NCBI GenBank assembly: GCA_965240325.2
Contig: OZ251233.1
Span: 868,001 to 932,000 of the forward strand
Direction of reading: 5' to 3'
Origin: Rebecca billardiae RCC1528
Taxonomy: Eukaryota > Haptophyta
DNA: 64,000 nt
In this document: positions 50,672-60,035 of the stretch, piece by piece
Layout of the letters: every line of letters starts with the position of its first letter
Numbering within the stretch: position 1 is the stretch's first letter
Translations under genes and position numbers: made by a program
The notes under the pieces: generated by a model
Database searches by the model: none
What the model saw: only the letters and a program-made list of their open reading frames with translations
What the model was told of the DNA's origin: nothing

Positions 50672-50994
50672 TGAAGCGCCATCGGAGTTCAGGTCGGCAC
50701 AAGCGCGGGCTGCAGCAAGACATGAAGAGCCCCAACGAAGTGACGAGCGCCGCCAAGCGACAGCGGAAGCGCGCCAGCAGCACAGCCACTGCTCCGGACG
50801 TTGTGGCAGCGCGACGGCCGCGATCATCGCAGCTGCCGCAGCTGGTCACAGCCAGCGTTGTCTCGACGCCGTCGTGTGTACGACCCGTGGTGATGGCCAG
50901 GCGTGTGACCGGGGGGAGCGGGCCTGAGCAGCAGCATTATCACAGCTGCGTCGTCGTCAGGACGGCAAGGGCACCCGGCACCGTGAGGTACTAG
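49645..50994 (+). CDS. EsV-1-7 repeat protein, nine tandem cysteine-rich motifs
   Basis: The 449-residue protein consists of nine 38-residue repeats (residues 1-342) and a basic tail. Each repeat fits C-x4-C-x16-C-x2-H with 12 residues to the next Cys (CDHTGC, FGMPGDARASRC, AAHKLAGMVDLK). That is the EsV-1-7 motif, named after an Ectocarpus virus protein and present in the brown-alga developmental regulator IMMEDIATE UPRIGHT. Repeats differ only at a few sites, mainly after DLK (SRK, HPK, HPT, NLK) and after GCT. The tail has lysine/arginine clusters (KRHRSSGRHKRG, AAKRQRKRA) that could be nuclear localisation signals. Metal binding by the Cys/His set is likely; molecular function is unknown. 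This ATG is the first in frame after a stop at about 49597, yet a half repeat precedes it, so an upstream exon is possible. Confidence 0.82.
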   Translation: MVDLKNLKCDHTGCTMGPSFGMPGDARASRCAAHKLAGMVDLKHPTCDHTGCTTQPAFGMPGDARASRCAAHKLAGMGDLKHPTCDHTGCTTQPAFGMPGDARASRCAAHKLAGMVDLKSRKCDHTGCTMGPSFGMPGDARASRCAAHKLAGMVDLKHPKCDHTGCTTRPSFGMPGDARASRCAAHKLAGMVDLKSRKCDHTGCTTRPYYGMPGDARASRCAAHKLAGMVDLKSRKCDHTGCTMQPAFGMPGDARASRCAAHKLAGMVDLKHPKCDHTGCTKQPHCGMPGDARASRCAAHKLAGMVDLKSRKCDHTGCTMGPSFGMPGDARASRCAAHKLAGMKRHRSSGRHKRGLQQDMKSPNEVTSAAKRQRKRASSTATAPDVVAARRPRSSQLPQLVTASVVSTPSCVRPVVMARRVTGGSGPEQQHYHSCVVVRTARAPGTVRY

Positions 50995-52140
50995 GTATAG
51001 GGCTGTCAACCGTCCCTGACTCCCTGATGAGGCCTGAGTCTCTGACTCCGTCACCGGAGGCCCTTCACCGTGATGGCACCGCGTAGCTTGAGTCGCACCG
51101 CGGCCGGGCTGACGGTGCGGCGGTGCCGCCGCGTCGGACGCCTGTCGCCGTGAGCTGCCCACTGATAATGAGCTGCGGTCGGAGCGACGGCGATATCGAG
51201 GGGCCGGCAGACAGAGGCTTGGACCTTATTGCTTGGGTAGGTCTACAGAGGCACTCAGCTTGGACAGGCAGAGGCACTCAGCTGGTCAGCAGTGTCCGCC
51301 AGTGAGCAGACATCATGCAGCGACTGCCGAATTACTATTAATTTACTGCTGGGCCATGCGGGCATGCCGGCGGCACCACGTCCACCGTCCACATCATCCG
51401 TCACTCAATCCGTGCTCGCCACCGTGCTGCAGCTGCTACTCAGGCCACTGCCCGCACTGGCACTGCGCGCTGGACCGGACTGACTGAGTCTGAGACTGAG
51501 ACTGAGAGACAGAGTCTCAGTGTGACGACGAGTGAGAGTCAGCGCATTGCCATTGTCAGCTGACTATATATGTGGGGTTATTGGTACAATAACTGATTGT
51601 CTAAGAGGACGACAAGAACGCCGGGCGCCAGCGCCGCTCATCAGCCACATCGCCCTCTACCAGACCATCGCCTCAAAGCGCTGCTCCCGGACAAACAGTC
51701 TGTCCGGGTTTGTCGCCGCGGAGATCTGCTGTTTCCGGCGCCCCCTGGCTGCTTCGCCAGGCGCGGGCGCGCGAGATGGCTGCAGCCGGGCTCGTGGCCC
51801 TGCGTCGCCGGCGGCGGCGGCTCGCACGCGGGTGGCGCGTCGCGTGCACCGACCAACATCTTTCGGTTGGCGTCGGCGTTCACGAGGACGGCTAGACATA
51901 TATATATACTCAATGCCGACCCACTGCCGCTGCGCATTCCACTGCCCCGCATGCACCCCGAGTCACCTGCAGAATCAAGCTGTATGAGCTGACGATGTCT
52001 GCTGATCCAAACCGCCAGGCCGCCCACCGCGCCGGCCGACCGCCGGCAGCCCACGATCTGGCGGGATCACAGGGATCACTGGGTCGCTGGGATGCGTCCG
52101 CAGTAGATACGACGGATGCCAGGCGCTGCGGCGGACGCTC
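50995..52140. other. Convergent intergenic region, no gene seen
   Basis: Bases between the EsV-1-7 gene (plus) and the kinesin gene (minus). A CTGAGA-like simple repeat lies at about 51480-51520, a 14-base direct repeat (AGAGGCACTCAGCT) at 51246 and 51270, and a short TA run at 51895-51910. Open frames are short and without family resemblance. Confidence 0.5.
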
Positions 52141-53257
52141 CTACGAATCATCACGCAGCCTGCGCGGCCCAGCAGACGCCGCCGGCCTCGCCGCCGCCGC
52201 CAGCTGGCGCGCGCGCGCCTTGCCCAGCCGCACGTCTCGCACGGACGCGCCAAACTCGAGCGCGGCGCGCGCCTCCTCCGCGTGCGACCTGCCCGGGTGC
52301 ACGCACACGACCATCACCATCTTGGTCTCGCGCGAGAGCGCGCCGCGGAGCAGCTCGGTCAGCCGCGAGCGCCCGTACTCGATCTGGTCGGGCGGCGTGC
52401 GCGCGGCGTGCGCGCGCATCACTTCGCGCAGCGCGCCGAGCGACGCGTGGATGTGCCGCGCCTCCGCCGCGCGCGCGGCCGCGTCGGCCGCGTCGGCGCC
52501 GGGCGAGGCGGCGGTGTGCGCGTGCGGCGGCGCGGCCTCCTCCGAGCCGGCCAGGTCGATCAGGTGCATCCGCCCGCCGAGCCGCGCGCCGGTCAGCCGG
52601 TTGGTGCACGCCGCATGCACGATCAGCGCCGTGTGCGATCGGCTGCTGAGCGTGTTGTGCTCGGTGGGCGCGCGCGCGCGCAGGGAGTTGCCGATGGCCA
52701 TGACGGTCATGATGTCGTCGACGGAGCGGACGCGCGCGCTGAACAGCCCGCCGCGCGCGGGCGCCGCGCCGCCCGCCGCTGGCACCGCCGGGGCGTCGCC
52801 CTCCTCCCCTTCCCACCGCTCGACCGCACTCAGCTCGAGGCGACGGCCGCTCGTGGGCGGCGCGCGCGCCGCGTCGCGCTCGGCCGGCCCCGCGCGCGCG
52901 GCGCCGGGCTCGTCGTCTGCCATCGCCTCGCCCATCAAGTCGTGGCACTCGTCGTTGTAAATCTCGACCATCGAGACGCGCACGCCCACCTCCCACTCCG
53001 CCCGCCTCCGCTCCGCCTCGTCCAGCAGCTCGTGCAGCGCGCGCGGGTTCACGCCACGCTGCGCCACCGGCCCCACCATCGTGTGCGTCTTTCCCGAGCC
53101 AGTCGGGCCGTGCGCGAAGATGCAGACGTCAAAGCCGTCGAGGACGGAGGCGACGAGCGGGCGCACGTGCTCGTACACCTCCGCCTGCGACGCCTGCGGG
53201 CCGAACACCGCGTCGAACTCGAACTCGGCGCCCGCATCCGCGCCGCCGGGCGCGCGC

Positions 53258-53315
<58 letters not shown>

Positions 53316-54348
53316 CCGCCACCGTGCGGCCGCTGCCGCCGGCGCCGGCGCCGGCGCCGGCGCCGGCCACCGCCACCGTGCAGCCGTCCGCGCCGACGGC
53401 GAGCGGCGCGTCCTCGGGGAGCGCGTCGGCGCGGCCGGCGAAGGGCGGGCGCACGCGGCACACGACGCGCACGTTGCCGTGCATGTCCCGCAGCTCGCGC
53501 GAGAGCTGCCGCCGCGCGCCCACCTCGCGCTCATACCGCTCGAGAACGTGCGCGGCGCGCGCGCGCTCAGCAGCGCACTGCCCCTCGGCGGCGCGCGTGG
53601 CCGAGTGCGCGTCCGCGAGCGCGTCGCGCAGGGCGGCGGCGCGCTGGCGCTCGGCGGCGAGCTCGGCGCGCGCGCGCTCGGCCTCGAGCACCGCAGACGC
53701 GCGCGCCTCCTCGCTCTCCGCGAGCGCGCCGCGCAGCTCGGCGGCGGAGCCCTGCTCGGCCTCCAGCTGCACAGACAGCCTTCCGGCCTCGGCCGCGAGA
53801 CGCTCCGTGTCCGCCGCGAGCGCGACGACCTGCTCGGCGAGCTCATCGCGCTCGGCGACGACCGCGCTCAGCTCGGACACGCGCTGCCGCTCCACGCCGA
53901 GCTCGGCGCCCAGACGCTCCGCCTCGCGCCGCCGCGCCGTGTCGCGCTCGCGCAGCTCGTCTCGCTCGCCGACCGTCTGCTGGAGCACGCGCACGCGTGC
54001 GCGCTCGGCGTCGAGCTCGGCGAGCACGCGGTCGAGGTCGGCCTGGCGCGCGCCGACGCGCTGCACCAGCTCCTCCGCGCGGAGCCGCTCGCGCTCGAGC
54101 TCGGCCCCGAGCGCCTCGAGCTGCTCGTCGCGCGAGAGCAGAGCGTCCTCGAGCCGACCAATCTGCTCGTGCGAGCGGCTCACCGAGGCGTTGGAGCGCG
54201 CGAGCGCGGCGCTGAGCATCGAGACGTGGCGCTCGATGTCCTCGCGCGTCCACTCCCCGCCGGCGACGCCGCCGCCGACGCCGCGCGGCGGCGGCGTGGC
54301 GACCTGGGCATGGGCCTTCGCCGCGGAGGGCGGCGTGCACGCAGCCAT
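52141..54348 (-). CDS. Kinesin-14 family motor (C-terminal motor domain)
   Basis: Residues 35-290 are a long heptad-rich coiled coil. The kinesin-14 neck RELRDMHGNVRVVCRVRPPF follows immediately before the motor, which occupies the C-terminal 430 residues. Motor motifs: P-loop GPTGSGKTHTM at about 413-423, switch I NTLSSRSHT, switch II LIDLAGSE, and the late helix RHIHASLGALREVM. This order (coil, neck, motor) marks minus-end-directed kinesin-14 motors, which work in spindle organisation and cargo transport. The P-loop begins HGP where most kinesins have YGQ; Gly-Lys-Thr is intact. A polyglycine insertion sits between the first motor strand and the FDAVFGP block, and a second low-complexity insertion lies before switch I. 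It is divergent from the coiled-coil gene at 54462. Confidence 0.92.
53258..53314. repeat. CCG trinucleotide tract encoding polyglycine in the kinesin motor
   Basis: An almost pure CCG run, read as about 17 glycines on the minus strand, is followed at 53339-53368 by GGC-GCC repeats encoding an Ala-Gly run. Both lie in a surface loop early in the motor domain. Confidence 0.85.
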
Positions 54349-54461
54349 CCTGTGCCTGTCCGGAGCCGGTGCGTCTGCATGCCGTTTGAACCTTTTTATT
54401 CGATCTTATTTATTTTCTTCTCGGGCCCAGCGGCCGGCGGCCGTTGAGAGCTCAAAGCGGA
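54349..54461. promoter_or_regulatory. Divergent promoter between the kinesin-14 and coiled-coil genes
   Basis: A short gap with a marked T-rich tract (about 54387-54420, TTTTTATTCGATCTTATTTA) amid G/C-rich DNA. The geometry suggests a bidirectional promoter; the T-rich tract may be nucleosome-excluding. Inferred. Confidence 0.45.
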
Positions 54462-55370
54462 ATGCCCGACGAGCCGTCCTCCTCCGCGCTTGGGCGCGTG
54501 CTCCAGCGGCACGAGAGCTCGCGGGGCTTGGGTGAGGCCCACGACGACGCCGAGGAGGACCAGGACCTGCCTGGCGAGCTACCCGAGCCGGCGCCCGCAG
54601 CGTACGACGACGCCGACCCCCCGGCCGCGTCGCGGCCGGGCACGGCTCGACGGCTCGCGGCGGCGGAGCGCACCGTCGCCGGCGACCTGGAGGAGCGCGA
54701 GGAGGAGCTGCGCGAGTCGCTCGAGCGCGTCCGGCAGGGCTTCGATACGGCGCTCTCCGGCCTGCGCGAGTGGCGCGAGCAGCGCGCGTCGGAGGACGCT
54801 GAGGAGCGTGCGCGGCTCGCTCGCGATCTCGAGGCGGACTCGGAGGCAGCCCTCGGAGGGCAGCCGCCGTCGGCGGCGCTCGAGGCGCTGCAGGAGGAGA
54901 TCCGCGCGTCAGAGGCCGTGCGTGCCGACACGTTGCTCGCAGCGAACGGCGTGCTGCGCGCGCGCAACGCGGCGGAGCGCGTCCACGAGAGCGTCGACGC
55001 CGCAGCCAGCTGGCGGCCGAGGGCGGGCGTCGCGGCGCGCGCACACGCCATCGTGAGCGCGCGCGTCGACGTCGACTCCTCGACGCCTGAGGGCATCGAC
55101 GCGCTCGGCGGCGAGGACCGTGCGCTGCAGCAGACTCTGGAGCGCGAGCTGCTCAAGAAGTACGGGCTGCTCCCGGACGCCGCGCCGGCCAGCGCGAAGC
55201 AGCCTGCGGCCGCGGCGCCGGGCGCGAGCGGCGGCAACATGCGCGAGCTGACGCGCATCAAGCTCGAGTTGTCCAAGTACAGCGCCGGCGTGGAGTACGT
55301 CCTCAGCGAGCTCGGCGCGGATGCTGCGCCCGCACCGGCCAGTGCGCGCGCGAGCCGAGCTGAGACATGA
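54462..55370 (+). CDS. Coiled-coil protein of unknown function
   Basis: A protein of about 302 residues from the ATG at 54462; an in-frame ATG at 54444 would add six residues. An acidic, Pro/Ala-rich head is followed by a long charged helix (LEEREEELRESLERVRQGFD onward), then RASEAVRADTLLAANGVLRA-type helices, a probable turn, and a C-terminal pair of helices (LQQTLERELLKKYGLLP, MRELTRIKLELSKYSAGVEY). The opposite strand is also open, but this frame has regular heptads and charged periodicity. No family recognised. The shared promoter with a kinesin would fit a cytoskeletal protein, but that is only context. Confidence 0.65.
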   Translation: MPDEPSSSALGRVLQRHESSRGLGEAHDDAEEDQDLPGELPEPAPAAYDDADPPAASRPGTARRLAAAERTVAGDLEEREEELRESLERVRQGFDTALSGLREWREQRASEDAEERARLARDLEADSEAALGGQPPSAALEALQEEIRASEAVRADTLLAANGVLRARNAAERVHESVDAAASWRPRAGVAARAHAIVSARVDVDSSTPEGIDALGGEDRALQQTLERELLKKYGLLPDAAPASAKQPAAAAPGASGGNMRELTRIKLELSKYSAGVEYVLSELGADAAPAPASARASRAET

Positions 55371-55710
55371 CGGAAGTCACGGAACGCCTTGGACATCAAC
55401 TTCGGTGGCACAGTACAGTTCGTCAGTGCGAGTGATGACAATCATTGTCACCGTCACATTGATTTTGACTCTTTGAGTTTGAGTGAAGTTGAAAGATGAG
55501 TGACGAGTGAAGGTCCGCTGCGGTCCGGTGCGGTCCCGGTCCGGCGGTGCTCCCGGACTGCGGGCCGGCGCCTACCGAGCCGTGCGCATTTGTGCGCAAG
55601 CACGCGATCGACTGCCCAGCTTTGTGATCACAAAGCTCAAAGCGGATGATCGATCGAGATCGCTTCGCACAGCGTCGACTCGTGGTGCTGCGGACGCCCG
55701 CGCGCGAACG
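55371..55710 (+). other. Intergenic gap before the monooxygenase gene
   Basis: A gap between two plus-strand genes. It is mixed in composition, and the monooxygenase frame stays open from 55507, but the sequence before 55711 shows no conservation. No other feature seen. Confidence 0.4.
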
Positions 55711-57540
55711 ATGAAGCCGTGCTCGACGCGCCCGCCGCCGGCAGCGCCGAACGACACGCGCGCGTCGGAGCACGACGATGACGACGGCAAGTTCCGCGTC
55801 GGCATCATCGGCGCCGGCGTCGCCGGCCTTCAGCAGGCGCGCGCGCTCAAGGAGCGCGGGATCGCGTGCGTCGTCTTTGACGGCGCGCCCGCGCCCGGCG
55901 GGCTGTGGCGCGAGAACTACGCGGGGTACGGCGTGCAGGTGCCGTCGCAGCTGTACGAGTTCCCCGACTTCCCCTTCAAGCCCAAGGCCAACGCGCTCTC
56001 CGACCTCTGCAACCAGGACTACCCGTCGGGCGCGGCGGTGCAGGAGTACATCGAGGCGTACGTGGACGACTTCAAGCTCGGCCCGCTGCTCGAGCTGCGC
56101 ACGCGCGTGCTCAAGGTGGCGCGCCGCGCGCAGGGTGGCTGGGACTTCACCACCCAGCGCGTCGACGACTCGGGCGCGCCCAAGGGCGCGCCCCGCACGC
56201 GCCGCTTCGACTACTGCGTCGTCGCGACCGGCATGTACTCGTCCACAAGCGCTTTCGTGCCGGAGATCGGCGGCGTGGAGGCGTTCGCGCAGGCGGGCGG
56301 GCAGGTGCTGCACAGCTCGCAGTTCACCGACGCCGCGCTCGCGCGCGGCAAGCGCGTGCTCATCGTCGGCGGCGCCAAGTCCGCGATCGACTGCGCGATC
56401 GCCGCGGCGAAGGCGGGCGCCACCTCGACGACTCTCGTGCACCGGCACGCGCACTGGGGCACGCCGCGGCTGATCGCGTGGTTCCTCCCGTTCCAGTACG
56501 TGTTCCTCTCGCGCCTCGGCCAGCTCCTCGTCTCGCTCTTCAAGGGCGCCCTCCCCATCGGCGCCTCGGGCTGCCTGCAGTGGTTTGCGTCGCTCTCGCT
56601 CGTCCACTTGTGCATGCGCTTTGTGTTCCGAATTGTCGAGGAGCTCTTCGCGCTGCAGCTCGCGCAGTACGGCTCGTACCGCCCCGAGCTGGACGTGGTG
56701 GCGGACTTCTACGGGTTCGGGTGCGTCCTCTCCCCCGAGTTCAAGAAGATGCGCGCCAGCCGCGAGATCGTGCTCGTGCGCGGCCACGTGGACCGCGTGG
56801 AGACCGGCAGCGATCTCGCGGCGGGAGATGCGGTCGTGCGCGAGCGGCCGGCGCCCAAGTGCTGCTGGGGCGGCAAGGCGGCGTCGGACCGGCTGGCGGG
56901 CGGCGCGCTCGCGTACGCGGAGCTGGAGGACGTCGAGGAGCGCGGCGTGCCGTGCGACCTCGTCGTGTGCGCCACCGGCTTCCACAAGTCGTACGCCATC
57001 TTCTCGGCGGAGGAGCAGGCGAAGCTCGGGCTAGGCGGCGGCGCGCTCGCGGACGGGCTGTGGCTCTACCGGCACATCTTCCCGCCGGACTCGCCCGGAC
57101 TGGCGTTCTGCGGCTCGGAGGTGGCGACCATCTCGAACATCGCGACGCACGCGATCCACGCCGAGTACATCGCGCGCGTGATCAACGCCGAGCTCGACCT
57201 CCCGCCCGCCCCCGAGATGCGCGCCGAGATCGAGTCGATGCAGGCGTGGAAGCGCTCTTGGATGCCGCACACGGCCTCGCGCGCCGGGCTCGTGCTGCTG
57301 CACCAGACGCACTACCACGACCAGCTGATGGCGGACATGGGGCTGCCGTGGGCGCGGAAGGGGAACCCGCTCGCCGTCGCGCTCATGCCGTACCAGCCGC
57401 GCGACTACAGCGGCGTCATCGGCGCGCCGAAGAACGGCGGCGGCAAGAACGGCGGCGGCGCCGCCAAGCCCACCAAGCGCGGCAAGAGCGCGGGCGCCGC
57501 GCCGCCGGGCATTGACAAGAAGGTTTCGTTCAACGTGTGA
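55711..57540 (+). CDS. Flavin-containing monooxygenase (FMO/BVMO-like)
   Basis: From the ATG at 55711 the protein has 609 residues; an earlier in-frame ATG (55507) would add 68 unconserved residues. It uses FAD and NADPH to oxygenate a small substrate. The FAD Rossmann motif VGIIGAGVAGLQQARAL starts near residue 30, followed by APGGLWRENYAGYGVQVPS, the family loop after the first strand. HSSQF and the NADPH-binding VLIVGGAKSAIDCA are at about 200-230. VVCATGFHKSY is the late ATG-type motif. A hydrophobic stretch in the middle (LIAWFLPFQYVFLSRLG, LGQLLVSLFKGALPIGASG) suggests membrane association, as in other FMOs. The Lys/Gly-rich tail ends DKKVSFNV. The substrate cannot be inferred. Confidence 0.88.
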   Translation: MKPCSTRPPPAAPNDTRASEHDDDDGKFRVGIIGAGVAGLQQARALKERGIACVVFDGAPAPGGLWRENYAGYGVQVPSQLYEFPDFPFKPKANALSDLCNQDYPSGAAVQEYIEAYVDDFKLGPLLELRTRVLKVARRAQGGWDFTTQRVDDSGAPKGAPRTRRFDYCVVATGMYSSTSAFVPEIGGVEAFAQAGGQVLHSSQFTDAALARGKRVLIVGGAKSAIDCAIAAAKAGATSTTLVHRHAHWGTPRLIAWFLPFQYVFLSRLGQLLVSLFKGALPIGASGCLQWFASLSLVHLCMRFVFRIVEELFALQLAQYGSYRPELDVVADFYGFGCVLSPEFKKMRASREIVLVRGHVDRVETGSDLAAGDAVVRERPAPKCCWGGKAASDRLAGGALAYAELEDVEERGVPCDLVVCATGFHKSYAIFSAEEQAKLGLGGGALADGLWLYRHIFPPDSPGLAFCGSEVATISNIATHAIHAEYIARVINAELDLPPAPEMRAEIESMQAWKRSWMPHTASRAGLVLLHQTHYHDQLMADMGLPWARKGNPLAVALMPYQPRDYSGVIGAPKNGGGKNGGGAAKPTKRGKSAGAAPPGIDKKVSFNV

Positions 57541-58861
57541 GGCGGGCGCGACGGCGGCGCCGGCGCGACGGCGGGTCCTGCGGGGCCCGGCGTGTGCCGC
57601 GGCCGTCCCGCCCGCCGCACAGCCGGCCGCCGCATCAGCCCGGCGCTGGTGCGGATGACACGCCGCCGCCCGCACTGCCGCCCCGGCCGCCCGCGGCTCG
57701 GCCGCAGACGTCAGTGGCGGGTCGGGAGGCGCGCGGAGTCCGAGCAGCTGGGCCAGGCTCCGGGAGGGTGCGCCGAGCTCCGCCGGCCGCAACGGCCGCG
57801 GCGTGCCAGTGAACGCGCAGAGAGCACGGCTGGCACGCGGCGGCTGCGCGCTGCCACGCCGTCCAGGCGAGCGTGGCACCGAGCCGGCGGGAGCCGGCGG
57901 ATTGCAGCAGGCGCGAGGGAGGAAGGGGTGGGGTTGGGTGCATGTGCGTGAGGCGTCATGGCCACGGGGAGTCCGGTTGGCCGGACGCGAGCTCGGTGGC
58001 TGGCGCGCCCGTCCCCCCGCCGAGTGCCCAACATGACGGCCCCTTGCCGCAATCTGCGAGCGGCGCCGTGCGTGGCCCCGCGCCAGCCTGATCCGTGCTC
58101 ACGGCGCACTGCGCGCGCACGGATCAGGCCGGCGCGACCATCTGCACGGCGAGACATCCACGCTCACACGGCATGGGGCTTGAGAAGCAGGGCACGCAGG
58201 GCGGGGTGATCAGCGCGTCCAGTCACATCCAGTCGTGTGCCGGTGGCTTGATGATATATGCTGCGCTGCTGAGTTACTGTGATTGCGGCGCGGCCACGGG
58301 CGCCCAGCGCCCCAGCGGGTCTAGCCGTCTAGGACTAGATGCTGAACGCGCCCGAGCCGCCCGACGGCGACGCGGGCCGACGGCCGGACACGCGTCGTCG
58401 TCACATTATTGACGAGTGGCGGCTGATGCAGACTACGCGACGACTGTGACTAGCAGTCTATAATGAGACGTCCGCGCGGCCGGCCGGCCGGCCGTCCGGG
58501 GGGCCGTTCTGCGCCGCGGCGGCCAGCTGCTGACTCATCACACACGATATCGCAGAGGCCTGCTGTGTTATTTGGTGCTGGCTGCTCCGCACATCTGATC
58601 ACGTAATCACGTCTGATCTGAGATACAGTATGCAGAGATATCGTAGCCAGACAGCATTGAGACACTGCGCTGATGAGCATCATAATGATGACGATGATAA
58701 TGGTGCATTGCATCCCGCCCAGCGCTGCCCCTCACTTGCTCCGCGCCGACGGGACTGCGCACACGCCCGATGCGCTCGTCTCGGGGCCCTCAGCCCTGCC
58801 TCTGATGCAAGTCCGTATTGGACCCATGGCGGACATCCTCGACCTCGCATGAGGCCCCTGC
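57541..58861. other. Convergent intergenic region with a strong hairpin, no gene seen
   Basis: Between the monooxygenase (plus) and the PhnD-like gene (minus). The first 400 bases are G/C-rich and low-complexity; 58540-58720 is A/T-richer, with short CAT/GAT runs. A CCGG/GGCC cluster lies at about 58470-58505. The only structured element is the hairpin at 58079-58136. Open frames are short and compositional. Confidence 0.5.
58079..58136. repeat. Inverted repeat, 20-bp arms
   Basis: Bases 58079-58098 and 58117-58136 are reverse complements with one mismatch, separated by 18 bases. It could form a very stable hairpin in RNA or a cruciform in DNA. It is about 540 bases past the monooxygenase stop, too far to be an obvious 3' end signal. 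Confidence 0.85.
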
Positions 58862-59821
58862 TCACGTGCACGCGCGCTCAAACTTGGTCGCCTTCACGCC
58901 GTGCTCGCCGCGCACGTCGAGCGAGGCGAAGCGGTGGGCGTCGGGCGTGTCGAGCGGCGGGGGGAACGGGCGTGCGGACTCGGCGCCGAGCGCCGCGCGC
59001 ATCGCCGCGTACCCCTCCTCGCGCGGCTGCTCCCACCGCTCGCTCACGCCCTCGAGCTTCATCACGGCCGCGTGCTCCGGGTTGGCCATGCTCATCGCGA
59101 AGAGCGCCTTCGCGAACGCGTCGCGCTTGGCGGCGGGGAGGGTGGGCATGGCGTCGAACTGGCAGTGGTCGAAGGGCGGCACCACGCCGTCGATGACGAG
59201 CAGCTGCCCCTTCCCCTTGCCGTTCACGCTGCCGTCCGCCAGCCCTCGCTTCCACATCACGTCAGACACGAAGCCAGCGTCCACCTCGCCCGCGCCAAGC
59301 GCGCGGAGCACCTCGAGCTCGCCCGCGGCGGTGTCGCCGTGCTTGCCGACGTCGCGGTCGAAGCGCACGACGTGCAGGCTCTTGAGCAGCTCCGCGCCGT
59401 CCGGGGCCGCGCTCAGCGCCTGCAGCGGCAGGACGCACGCCTGCGGCGAGTCGAAGCAGCCGAGCGCGAGCCGCTTGCCCTTCAGGTCAGCCACGGCCTT
59501 GATGCCCGCGTCCTTGCGCACGACGAGGTGGGTGCGGAAGTCGCGGTCGCAGTCGCGCATCCCGAGCGAGACCGACTTGCCCCCCGTGCGCTTCTGCAGC
59601 CGCACGTGCGCCAGCGGGCCGTTCCACGCGATGTCAATATGGCCGCCCACCAGCGCCTCCATCTGCCGGTCGTACGAAGTGAACATGACGAAGTCGAAGG
59701 GGACGCCCGCGGCGACGAAGTACTGGCGCATGCCCTCCCAGATCGTGCCGATCGACTCGGCGTACGCCACGCAGCCGAGGATGATCGTCCCGTCGTCGCG
59801 CTTGCTGCTCGAGGCCCCCAT
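58862..59821 (-). CDS. PhnD-like phosphonate/phosphate-type solute-binding protein, N-myristoylation site
   Basis: A 319-residue protein of the PhnD-like periplasmic-binding superfamily, used in bacteria to deliver phosphonate, phosphite or phosphate to ABC transporters. Characteristic blocks are VMFTSYDRQMEALVGGHIDI followed by AWNGPLAH, THLVVRKDAGIKAVADLKGK, LALGCFDSPQACVLPLQAL, and LGAGEVDAGFVSDVMWKRGL. There is no secretion signal. The protein begins MGASSSKR, a textbook N-myristoylation start (Gly2, Ser6, Lys7), so it is probably tethered to the cytosolic face of a membrane. A bacterial origin by transfer is likely. No transporter permease or ATPase gene is nearby. What it binds is unknown. 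Confidence 0.82.
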   Translation of the reverse strand: MGASSSKRDDGTIILGCVAYAESIGTIWEGMRQYFVAAGVPFDFVMFTSYDRQMEALVGGHIDIAWNGPLAHVRLQKRTGGKSVSLGMRDCDRDFRTHLVVRKDAGIKAVADLKGKRLALGCFDSPQACVLPLQALSAAPDGAELLKSLHVVRFDRDVGKHGDTAAGELEVLRALGAGEVDAGFVSDVMWKRGLADGSVNGKGKGQLLVIDGVVPPFDHCQFDAMPTLPAAKRDAFAKALFAMSMANPEHAAVMKLEGVSERWEQPREEGYAAMRAALGAESARPFPPPLDTPDAHRFASLDVRGEHGVKATKFERACT

Positions 59822-60035
59822 GCTTCACGAGGTCGTGGAGTCTGGATGCACACGCCCACGCGCCCGGCGAAGAGCCTCGGCCTTCCCGCCCGGCCCGCTT
59901 TTCCGGCGACGCGCGAATAAAAGAAAGCCAGCCATCGTATCCCGTATCCACACCCTCCGTCACGACCTTGTGCCCAGGGCCGCGTGGCCGCGTCCGCCCA
60001 CCTCCGCCCCTTCCAAAACCTCCAGCAGCGTCGGC
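59822..60035. promoter_or_regulatory. Divergent promoter between the PhnD-like and LSG1 genes
   Basis: A 214-base gap with an A/T-richer patch at about 59916-59945. Shared promoter inferred from orientation. A plus-strand frame open from 58818 through this gap is antisense to the PhnD-like gene and not coding. Confidence 0.4.

Noticed and set aside
57592-57951. Plus-strand frame after the monooxygenase
   Set aside because: Arg/Pro/Ala low-complexity sequence without motif; probably 3' untranslated or intergenic.
58818-60035. Plus-strand extension upstream of LSG1
   Set aside because: It is antisense to the PhnD-like gene, and LSG1 similarity begins only at the ATG at 60036.
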